A stretch of DNA of 7,391 nt, taken from assembly GCA_037969115.1 (NCBI GenBank), contig JBBKWQ010000344.1:1-7391 (forward strand). Direction: 5' to 3'. Source of the stretch: JBBKWQ01 sp037969115 (GTDB taxonomy: Bacteria; Actinomycetota; Acidimicrobiia; Acidimicrobiales; Ilumatobacteraceae). Shown in pieces: positions 1-5,762 of this stretch (the stretch's first letter is position 1; each line of letters starts with the position of its first letter). The translations under genes and the position numbers were made by a program. A model generated the notes under the pieces. That model was not told where the DNA came from and searched no databases. It saw only the letters and a program-made list of their open reading frames with translations.

Positions 1-2
1 TT

Positions 3-27
3 GCAGGTTCCCCTCCGGGGAACCTGC
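3..27. repeat. Perfect 11-bp inverted repeat with 3-nt loop
   Basis: The arms GCAGGTTCCCC (3-13) and GGGGAACCTGC (17-27) pair perfectly around a TCC loop. No T-run follows on the plus strand. It could terminate a gene to the left (the minus-strand flank is cut off by the window edge), or be a structured element linked to transfer initiation, since MobF origins of transfer often lie near the relaxase gene. The structure is certain and the role is open. Confidence 0.7.
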
Positions 28-119
28 GCCGCCATTGGTCGGCGCACGACCTCTATCGCCGAACCGACGACCGTCGGCGCCGGTCGATCGCGTGTCGGTG
101 GCGACCGATCGGCTGTCAC
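28..119 (+). other. Leader upstream of the relaxase remnant, with small dyads
   Basis: The stretch before the relaxase start holds two further short dyads: CCGAC (64-68) with GTCGG (73-77), and GGTCG (82-86) with CGACC (102-106). Together with the hairpin at 3-27 this is a structured region, which would fit an origin of transfer or an operator. No clear Shine-Dalgarno sequence or strong promoter is seen before the ATG at 120. Confidence 0.3.
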
Positions 120-1522
120 ATGCGACTGACGGTGACGCCACTCGGGGCCGCCGGCCGGCCGGTCGCAGGTGTCGCTGCCGCGGTCGTCGATTATCTGGAG
201 GGCAACGAAGGTGACCGCGGCGCTGCGTTGCTCGCGCCCGCATCCAATGGGATGAACGGCGCAGGGCGCTACTACGCAGACTCCGTCGAGGGACCGGGCC
301 GGTGGCTCGGCGCCGGAACCGGATTCCGCAACCTGTCGGGCGTCGTCGATCGCGAGTCGTTCCAGAGCGTGCTCGAAGGGCGGCACCCGATGACGGGGGA
401 GCGGCTCGTCACTGCCCGTGGGTCGTCGCAGCGTTCCCATCTCGCCGTCGGAACCGCAGCCCGTTTCGACGAACAAGGTCAGGCGCTCTACACGCTCGGC
501 GACGCCGCGCGATTGCTCGGTGTGGATCACAGCGAGATCGAGGATCTCGTCACCGTCGGGCTCAGCGGCGACAGCGACGGTGTCACTACCGTCGAGGGAC
601 TCGCCTCCGTCGCCGACCCGGTCCACGGGCCACTCGTTCCCGATCGTGAGGTGACGCGTCTCCTTGAAGCAGCATCACGACCGATCGACGCAACAGCCGT
701 CCGCTCATCTGGGTCGGCCGACGACGAACTCTCCGTCTCCGAAGGGGCACACCTGCTCGGCGTCTCGGCTCGATATGTCCGCCGCCTGTGCGCAGCGGGG
801 GAGAGGCCGGCGTCGAACCGATCGAGAGCTAGTCTGTCGTCTCGTCGTGATGACAACGGCGACTTCCGGATACGGCGGGACGACCTCGCCGACTTCGCGG
901 AGCGCCGGAAACCACCCGTCGCCCGCGTCGGGTTCGATCTCACACTCACCATCGAGAAGTCGATCGGGCTCATCGCGATGCTCTCGGATGGGCCACGTCA
1001 GCAGCAGATCGTCGACGCGTTGTCGACAGCGAACAAGGTGGCCATCGGGTATCTCGATCGGCACGCATCGGTGGCGCGACGGCGGTGTGAGACCGTTGCT
1101 TCCGAGGGGCTGCTCCCGGCGCCGCAACGAGATGGACGAGGTGCGCAAGGCACTCGAGGAGCGCCTCGGACGGACCATCTCCCACCACGAAGAGGACACC
1201 GTCGCGGTGTCGACTCGTGCCGACAAGGTCGCCAGCAACCCGGCGGAACTGCGAGCGTCGTGGCAGGAGCGGGCCGATCGGGTCGGCCTCGACCTCGACG
1301 CGTGCTTCGGCCGTACCGATCGGGCGATCGCCGTCGACGTTCTCCCCGACGAACTGCAGGAGCGACTGTTCCGCGACCTCGTCGATTCGGAGGACGGCCT
1401 GTGCGCACGCGCCAACACGTTCGGCGTGGGCGACGTGCTGAAGGCGATCGCAGACTGGTCGATCGTCGAGTCCGACGGCACGATCCGCACGGTACTGGTC
1501 CCGCCGCGTGAGGTCGAGCGCC
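120..1522 (+). pseudogene. Broken MobF (TrwC-type) conjugative relaxase with inserted HTH-like units
   Basis: An intact TrwC relaxase nicks plasmid or element DNA at oriT using N-terminal tyrosines and a His-triad metal site, and its C-terminal RecD-like helicase unwinds the strand. Family features seen here are the N-terminal start, tyrosines at residues 25 and 51-52, the run GPGRWLGAG (58-66), a TGERL segment (92-96), and the core strand GFDLTLTIEKSIG (271-283) continuing to residue 332 (position about 1115). Between 97 and 266 lies an insertion with two helix-turn-helix-like units (about 124-147 and 205-224). Near 1110-1116 the homology jumps from frame 3 to frame 1: after SEGLL the next recognisable segment is SRRRNEMDEVRKALEERLG, which in relatives lies well downstream. 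The intervening part, which holds the HxHxH metal site, is gone. Homology ends near 1522 with the helicase missing. The reading frame from 120 stops at 1511, and its last 130 or so residues are out of frame. A Cys (codon at 1086) also stands where I would expect Gly. I consider it non-functional. Confidence 0.82.
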
Positions 1523-1525
1523 TGC

Positions 1526-1560
1526 CGTCTACCCGGGTTCGATTCCCGGCGTCGCCTCCA
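1526..1560 (+). other. Orphan 3' end of a tRNA gene (putative att core)
   Basis: A canonical T-arm is present: stem CCGGG (1533-1537), loop TTCGATT (1538-1544) and stem CCCGG (1545-1549). It is followed by a 7-nt acceptor strand CGTCGCC (1550-1556), discriminator T (1557) and encoded CCA (1558-1560). The matching 5' acceptor GGCGACG and the D- and anticodon arms are absent from the preceding 50 nt, which are relaxase remnant. U73 is typical of Cys and Gly tRNAs, and the predicted GGCGACG 5' end favours tRNA-Cys, but the anticodon is not in the window. The terminator directly behind supports this being the original 3' end of the tRNA gene, separated from its 5' part by insertion. The left limit of the homology is uncertain by a few bases. 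Confidence 0.78.
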
Positions 1561-1605
1561 GCCCCTGGGCAGGTCTTCGAACCTGTTCAGGGGCTCTTTC
1601 TGTTT
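1560..1605 (+). terminator. Rho-independent terminator behind the tRNA 3' end
   Basis: A 15-bp stem (1560-1574 with 1581-1595, including two G-U pairs) closes the 6-nt loop CTTCGA and is followed by the T-rich tract CTTTCTGTTT (1596-1605). It starts at the last base of the encoded CCA, so it is best read as the former terminator of the disrupted tRNA gene. It now also blocks transcription from the element from running antisense into the GGDEF-EAL gene. Confidence 0.85.
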
Positions 1606-1718
1606 CGGCCGGGCGCTGCGGCCGTCGTCCGCTCGAACCGGTCGTCGACCGCTGTTGCGCGGGCCCGCTCACGACAACCTGCCAGAGCGACACAGATGCA
1701 TCGTGGGGTCGAGAATGC
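1606..1718. other. Short non-coding spacer between the tRNA scar and the GGDEF-EAL gene
   Basis: No gene is supported here. Two small dyads are visible: CGGCCG (1606-1611 with 1619-1624, 7-nt loop) and CGGTCG-T-CGACCG (1639-1651). Neither has a T-run in the minus direction, so no convincing intrinsic terminator for the minus-strand gene is seen. Confidence 0.5.
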
Positions 1719-4016
1719 TCAGATGGTCTGTTCGGCGTACGAGTCGAACATCGACAGCGATTGCAGGTCGGCGAGCGCCCGGATCGTCGAACGCATCGCC
1801 TCGGTCGGTACGGGATGGCTGATCAGAAAACCCTGTGCCTTTGCGCAACCCATGTCACGGAGTGCCTGCAACTGCTCGATCTCTTCAACACCTTCGGCGA
1901 CGACGTCGAGTCCCATCGAGTCACCCATGGCCACGATGGTTCGGACGAGTGATTGGTCGTGTCCGGGCTCGGCGACGCCTCGCACGAACGCGCGGTCGAT
2001 CTTGATGCGCTGGATCGGGAAGCTCTGCAGGATGGAGAGCGACGAGTAGCCGGTGCCGAAGTCATCGAGTGCGAGTCGGACACCCATTGCCCTGACACGG
2101 CGAAGTGTGCGTCGTGCCAGGTCGGGTTCGGCGAGCATCATCGATTCGGTCACTTCGATCCACAGCAGGCTCGGAGAGATTCCCGATCGATTGAGCGCTT
2201 CGGCGACGATGTCGGGAAAGTCGGGATCGGCGAGCTGTCTCGGCGACACGTTGACCGACATGGTGGTCGTCGGTGGCACGGTGCCATCGCTGATCCAACG
2301 ACCCAGGTCGGTGAGCGCTTCCAGCATGACCCACGTACCCAGGGTGGTGATCACGCCGGACTCTTCTGCGATCGGCACGAATTCGGCGGGTGGAACGATC
2401 CGGTCGCCGCGCTTCCATCGAATCAGCGCCTCGAGCCCGTTCGTCTCGCCGCTGGAGGTCTCGACGATCGGCTGATAGTACAACGTCATTTCGTGACGAT
2501 CGATGGCACCGTGCAGCGCGTGCTCCACGTCCATGCGCGTTGCGAGGTTCGCCTGCATCGAGTCGTCGAAGACCGCGATGCAGTCCTGGCCGGACGACTT
2601 GGCACGGTTTGCCGCGATGTCTGCCCGCCTGAGGAACTCGTCGGCGTCGATCGTGCGGGTCTTCGGTGTGGTCGCCAGGCCGATGCTCGCTGTCACGAAC
2701 ACGGTGTGCTCGTAGACGTGGATCGGCTCATTGAGCGCACGCTGAACGGCTTCGGCATGAACGAGTGCCTGTGACGACGACGTGGCGTGTGGATCGAGGA
2801 GTGTGAAGTCGTCGCCGCCCGTGCGTGCCACGGTTGCTCCAAACGTGTCGGCAGCCGAGCACAGCCGTTCTGCGACCTTGATGAGCACCTGGTTCGCAAG
2901 TGCGTGGCCGAGGGTGTCGTTGATGTTCTTGAATCGGTCGAGATTGAGTTGCATCAGTGTCGGCCGGCGATCGCTTCGCCACGTCGCCTCGAGTACTTCG
3001 TTGATCTCGATGATCAGCTGAGACCGATTCGGCAGGCCGGTCAGCTCGTCGCGGTGCAGACGGTCGAGGATCTCCTGATTGGCGCGCTGTGACGAAGCGG
3101 CCTCGTGCAGCATCCGGCCGGCTGTCATGCCGATCAGGATGAGTGCGATGGCGACGCGGATCACGGTGTCGAGCATCGAGGTCGCCGAGGTCGCCGCGAT
3201 CAACGTGATGGGTGTGAGCAAGGTGATCACCACGAGGATCACGCGAACACTGACCCGGCCGGCCGGCTTGCGGAACAACTGCGGCCGGAGTGTGACGAGA
3301 TCGACCACCGTCGGATGCATGATCGCAGCGGATGCAAACATGATGGCGCTGATGATGCACCCGTTGACCAGGTGTGAAGCGATGGGGTCGATGGCGCCGG
3401 TCTTGATGAGGCTGCGCGTGATTTCGGCCATCAGGTTGAGCAGGATCCCCGCGGCGACGAACCACATCGGTGGCTTCTCCTGGACGCCGCTGGCGAAAAG
3501 TGCTGCGGTGAGACCGAAGAGGATGACGCTGAACGGGATGACGCCGGCGTTCAGCAACGCCGGCAGCAAGGCGACATCGGAGCGTTCCTGCAGGGGATTC
3601 GCGACGAGGAGCCAGCTCACGGCGATGGCGCCGAATGCTACGGATGCGCCATCGAGCATCTCGCGGGTCGTGAAGGGTCCACGTCGTGCGCGGACGGCGG
3701 TGATCAGCGCAAGGGTGATGGCGATGTTCGTGAGCATGTTGGACAGCCCTGGTTGCCATCTGACGTCGGTGGTGATGTCCAACTCGTCGAAGAGCGCTGA
3801 GAGCACCAGGTAGGCCGCCGCCGTGACGAGCGCCAGGGCGTACAACACGTTGATCCGATGGAACTTCACGGCCACGAAACACGCTGCGATCGAGGTCAGG
3901 ATGACCATCGAAGTCGCGACCTGGATCCCGCGGTCACCAGCGAGTGGCACGAGCATCAGCGCCAGAAGCGCGCACGAAGCGAATGCCCAAGCGATACCTC
4001 CCGTCACCCGTTCCAT
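1719..4016 (-). CDS. Membrane-anchored GGDEF-EAL protein, probable c-di-GMP phosphodiesterase
   Basis: The 765-residue protein has about ten hydrophobic segments between residues 8 and 303, with no sensory domain I can name. A GGDEF domain (about 320-485) and a C-terminal EAL domain (about 500-750) follow and should face the cytoplasm. EAL domains hydrolyse c-di-GMP to pGpG. The catalytic set is present: E529 in EALIRW, N589 in SVNVSPRQL, E621 in IEVTES, D651-D652 in DDFGTGYSSL, K672 in IKIDRAF and E708 in AEGVEE. The GGDEF domain retains DELTGLPNR and INDTLGH but departs at key places: the motif is GGDDF (400-404), the metal Asp of the usual DLDxFK is Asn358, and the Gly-Asp after GH is Ala374-Asn375. 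No RxxD inhibitory site precedes it. I infer phosphodiesterase output, with the GGDEF domain inactive or only GTP-binding. ATG 4016 is preceded by GGAG with 6-nt spacing, and hydrophobic segment one begins just after. The gene is monocistronic and divergent from phoH. Confidence 0.93.
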   Translation of the reverse strand: MERVTGGIAWAFASCALLALMLVPLAGDRGIQVATSMVILTSIAACFVAVKFHRINVLYALALVTAAAYLVLSALFDELDITTDVRWQPGLSNMLTNIAITLALITAVRARRGPFTTREMLDGASVAFGAIAVSWLLVANPLQERSDVALLPALLNAGVIPFSVILFGLTAALFASGVQEKPPMWFVAAGILLNLMAEITRSLIKTGAIDPIASHLVNGCIISAIMFASAAIMHPTVVDLVTLRPQLFRKPAGRVSVRVILVVITLLTPITLIAATSATSMLDTVIRVAIALILIGMTAGRMLHEAASSQRANQEILDRLHRDELTGLPNRSQLIIEINEVLEATWRSDRRPTLMQLNLDRFKNINDTLGHALANQVLIKVAERLCSAADTFGATVARTGGDDFTLLDPHATSSSQALVHAEAVQRALNEPIHVYEHTVFVTASIGLATTPKTRTIDADEFLRRADIAANRAKSSGQDCIAVFDDSMQANLATRMDVEHALHGAIDRHEMTLYYQPIVETSSGETNGLEALIRWKRGDRIVPPAEFVPIAEESGVITTLGTWVMLEALTDLGRWISDGTVPPTTTMSVNVSPRQLADPDFPDIVAEALNRSGISPSLLWIEVTESMMLAEPDLARRTLRRVRAMGVRLALDDFGTGYSSLSILQSFPIQRIKIDRAFVRGVAEPGHDQSLVRTIVAMGDSMGLDVVAEGVEEIEQLQALRDMGCAKAQGFLISHPVPTEAMRSTIRALADLQSLSMFDSYAEQTI

Positions 4017-4060
4017 GTGCTGCTCCGTCCGCTCGCGGACCCGGCACCGCCGCCAAGTCC

Positions 4061-4066
4061 ATTATC
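4061..4066 (-). promoter_or_regulatory. Possible -10 box for the GGDEF-EAL gene
   Basis: On the minus strand the hexamer reads GATAAT, one mismatch from TATAAT, and would give a 5' leader of about 38 nt before ATG 4016. No good -35 lies 16-18 nt upstream. The best TTGACG (4109-4114, minus strand) is too far away. Weak call. Confidence 0.3.
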
Positions 4067-4102
4067 TGGACCGCCTCAGCGACCCGCACGATCATGTATC
4101 GG

Positions 4103-4122
4103 ACGGATCGTCAAGAATCCGT
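4103..4122. promoter_or_regulatory. Candidate operator dyad in the divergent promoter region
   Basis: ACGGAT (4103-4108) and ATCCGT (4117-4122) form a perfect 6-bp dyad with an 8-nt spacer, centred on the minus-strand TTGACG. Its position between two divergent genes suits a regulator site, but short dyads are common in GC-rich DNA. Confidence 0.25.
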
Positions 4123-4170
4123 AGGAATTTCTTCCACGAACTCTTACCCCGTTCGGTGGTGTGGGAGCGC

Positions 4171-4176
4171 TACGGT
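4171..4176 (+). promoter_or_regulatory. Possible -10 box for a leaderless phoH-ybeY transcript
   Basis: TACGGT fits the actinobacterial TANNNT -10 pattern and ends 7 nt before the ATG at 4184. That spacing would put transcription start on the A of the ATG, as in leaderless mRNAs. No recognisable -35 lies at normal distance, which is common for such promoters but weakens the call. Confidence 0.4.
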
Positions 4177-4183
4177 GGATTGC

Positions 4184-4216
4184 ATGAGTTCGGCGTCTGA
4201 GCCCTGTTCCGTATGA
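4184..4216 (+). CDS. Putative 10-codon leader ORF overlapping phoH
   Basis: The ORF encodes MSSASEPCSV and its TGA overlaps the phoH ATG as ATGA. It begins 7 nt after a TACGGT box, so it may be translated from a leaderless transcript. phoH itself has no evident Shine-Dalgarno sequence, so ribosomes ending on this leader could reinitiate on phoH. The peptide is too short for any conservation signal to be read here; a gene-regulatory rather than peptide function is the likelier role. It may also be a chance reading frame. Confidence 0.35.
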   Translation: MSSASEPCSV

Positions 4217-5196
4217 CATCAACCGACATCGTCACCACGGTGGTGGTACCCGGTCCACATCTGATGTCATCGCTCGTCGGACAACGAGACGGAAATCTCC
4301 GCCAGATCGAGGAACAGTTCCCCGAGACCGACATCTCGGTTCGTGGGAACGAGGTCTCCGTTCGTGGCGCTCAATCGGCCAGAGTCGGCCGATTGTTCGA
4401 AGAGCTGGTGGGGCTGCTCGAGCGCGGTCACGAGTTGGACGAGGCGTCGCTCAATCGCGTCATCGCCATGGTTCGAGCAGATGAACGCCCGACCGAGGTG
4501 CTCACGCATCAGGTGCTTCGGGGCGCGAAGGGCCGACAGGTGCGGCCCAAGACCGCTGGTCAGAAGCGATACGTCGACGCGATCGCCCGGAACATCATCA
4601 CCTTCGGAATCGGTCCTGCAGGCACCGGCAAGTCGTGGCTGGCCGTGGCGATGGCGGTTCAGGCGCTCCAGGCGAAGCAGGTCGAGCGGATCATCCTCAC
4701 ACGGCCGGCTGTCGAGGCCGGCGAACGGTTGGGATTTCTCCCTGGCGATCTGATGGCGAAGATCGACCCGTACCTGCGTCCTCTCTACGACGCGTTGTAC
4801 GACATGGTCGACGTCGAAGGGGCGCAGCGGCTTCTCGAACGTGGCACCGTCGAAGTTGCGCCGTTGGCCTTCATGCGTGGTCGCACGCTGAACAACAGCT
4901 TCATCATCCTCGACGAGGCTCAGAACAGCACGCCCGAGCAGATGAAAATGTTTCTCACTCGAATCGGTTTCGGGTCGAAGGTCGTCGTCACCGGCGACGC
5001 CACGCAGGTCGACGTGCCCGACGGTCGCAGCGGCGTCCGAGGCCTCGAGAGGATTCTCGGCGGCGTCGAGAATCTGGCGTTCGTCCACCTCACTTCGAAC
5101 GATGTGGTGCGTCATCAAATCGTCGCTGACATCGTCGCCGCTTACGAATCACAACCCGCTGGACCCAACTCGAACAGCACCACCACGAGGCCGTGA
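4213..5196 (+). CDS. phoH: PhoH-family ATPase (PhoH-like protein)
   Basis: The 327-residue protein, of usual family length, is a cytoplasmic P-loop NTPase related to the helicase-like PhoH proteins, thought to act in RNA metabolism beside YbeY. The N-terminus (about 25-60) is a KH-like nucleic-acid-binding segment with the motif ISVRGNEVSVRG. The core has Walker A GPAGTGKS (134-141), the conserved LTRPAVEAGERLGFLPGDL block, Walker B with LDEAQ (233-237), and the sensor stretch VTGDATQVD starting at 259. The C-terminus (last 20 or so residues) is low-complexity and polar. The ATG at 4213 gives a normal N-terminus and overlaps a putative leader ORF. No good Shine-Dalgarno is seen, so start and translation mode depend on that leader. 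The stop overlaps the ybeY start as GTGA, so the two are almost certainly co-transcribed and translationally coupled. The biochemical role of this family is not settled. Confidence 0.95.
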   Translation: MTSTDIVTTVVVPGPHLMSSLVGQRDGNLRQIEEQFPETDISVRGNEVSVRGAQSARVGRLFEELVGLLERGHELDEASLNRVIAMVRADERPTEVLTHQVLRGAKGRQVRPKTAGQKRYVDAIARNIITFGIGPAGTGKSWLAVAMAVQALQAKQVERIILTRPAVEAGERLGFLPGDLMAKIDPYLRPLYDALYDMVDVEGAQRLLERGTVEVAPLAFMRGRTLNNSFIILDEAQNSTPEQMKMFLTRIGFGSKVVVTGDATQVDVPDGRSGVRGLERILGGVENLAFVHLTSNDVVRHQIVADIVAAYESQPAGPNSNSTTTRP

Positions 5197-5702
5197 CCCC
5201 GACGGTGCCCGAACCAACCGTGGTCGGTGCCGACGAGCAGCATCAGATCGAGATCGATCTGCAACGTTGGATTGCGCTCGCGCTCGCAACGTTGTCGGTC
5301 GAGGGCGAGTCGGGGGAGTTGACGCTCACCTTCGTCGAAGAGGCCGAGATCGCCTCGCTCAACGAGGAACACATGGGTCAGAGCGGACCAACCGATGTGC
5401 TCTCGTTCCCGCTCGATGCGGCCGGGCCGGAGCATGCGGGCGCCGATGTCGGACCACGTCTCCTCGGTGACGTCGTGATCTGTCCCGCCATGGCCGCCGC
5501 AGCCGCACCGTCGCACACCGGCACGCTCGATGACGAACTGGCACTGCTGGTGGTGCATGGCGTTCTGCACGTGCTTGGCCACGACCACGCCGAGGCCGAC
5601 GAAGCGGCAACGATGCGAGCACGCGAGCTCGATCTGTTGTCGTCGCTGTTCTGGCATGGCCCACCTCCCGCAGGCTTCGTCCACGAACAGCCATCCCGGT
5701 AG
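5193..5702 (+). CDS. ybeY: Endoribonuclease YbeY, rRNA maturation factor
   Basis: The 169-residue protein belongs to the UPF0054 zinc metalloprotein family. YbeY acts in the cytoplasm on 16S rRNA 3'-end maturation and ribosome quality control. The zinc motif HGVLHVLGHDH lies at 122-132 with ligands H122, H126 and H132, and the conserved NEEHMGQSGPTDVLSFPL segment lies in the first half. The length is normal, with a short extra C-terminal tail. The GTG at 5193 overlaps the phoH stop (GTGA). GAGG lies only 2 nt upstream, so coupling to phoH translation is more likely than independent initiation. A GTG at 5205 is another possible start, as the conserved fold begins only near residue 18. In many bacteria a CBS-domain transporter-like gene and era follow ybeY. 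Here the operon ends and a convergent gene comes next. Confidence 0.95.
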   Translation: MTPTVPEPTVVGADEQHQIEIDLQRWIALALATLSVEGESGELTLTFVEEAEIASLNEEHMGQSGPTDVLSFPLDAAGPEHAGADVGPRLLGDVVICPAMAAAAAPSHTGTLDDELALLVVHGVLHVLGHDHAEADEAATMRARELDLLSSLFWHGPPPAGFVHEQPSR

Positions 5703-5738
5703 TTTCACGCTGTCTTCGCCGCGAACGTGGGTGACCTC

Positions 5739-5762
5739 GACGCCGGGCGTGCTGCCGGCGTC
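5739..5762. terminator. Hairpin between convergent ybeY and menE-like genes
   Basis: GACGCCGG (5739-5746) and CCGGCGTC (5755-5762) form a perfect 8-bp stem with an 8-nt loop. It overlaps the stop codon of the minus-strand ligase and sits 37 nt after the ybeY stop. Neither side has a T-run, so it may be a non-canonical bidirectional terminator or a chance GC dyad. Confidence 0.35.

Larger units (their letters stand above)
1..1560. mobile_element. Edge of a decayed integrated conjugative or mobilizable element
   Basis: This stretch contains a relaxase pseudogene with a hairpin-rich leader and ends in a 3' tRNA fragment of the type used by tyrosine integrases as an attachment core. The order relaxase, tRNA 3' end, tRNA terminator, chromosomal gene is what one expects at the far end of an element integrated into a tRNA gene, with the restored full-length tRNA lying off the left edge. 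No integrase or second att copy is visible, so the limits and the class of element (integrative conjugative, mobilizable, or an integrated plasmid piece) are inferred. The relaxase is broken in two places, so this remnant cannot move by itself. Confidence 0.6.

Noticed and set aside
1485..1560. A complete tRNA gene ending at 1560
   Set aside because: Only the T-arm and 3' acceptor strand are present. The 5' acceptor complement GGCGACG and a D-arm are missing, and the upstream bases encode relaxase sequence.
1526..1560. 3' end of tmRNA (ssrA) as the integration site
   Set aside because: tmRNA has an alanine-type acceptor ending in ACCA with a G-U pair near the end. This fragment has discriminator T and an ordinary GC acceptor strand.
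1953..2774. Plus-strand open frame of 273 codons opposite the GGDEF-EAL gene
   Set aside because: It is antisense to conserved EAL and GGDEF coding sequence and its residues show no domain pattern. It results from GC-rich codon bias.
3079..3813. Plus-strand open frame of 244 codons
   Set aside because: It is antisense to the membrane domain of the GGDEF-EAL protein. No plausible start signal or family motif is visible.
2728..3882. Minus-strand open frame of 384 codons
   Set aside because: It lies in another frame within the membrane and GGDEF part of the real gene and is Arg/His/Pro-rich, typical of shifted GC-rich frames.
4267..5118. Minus-strand open frame of 283 codons opposite phoH
   Set aside because: It mirrors the strongly conserved phoH coding sequence. 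His/Asp-rich composition and no recognisable motif.
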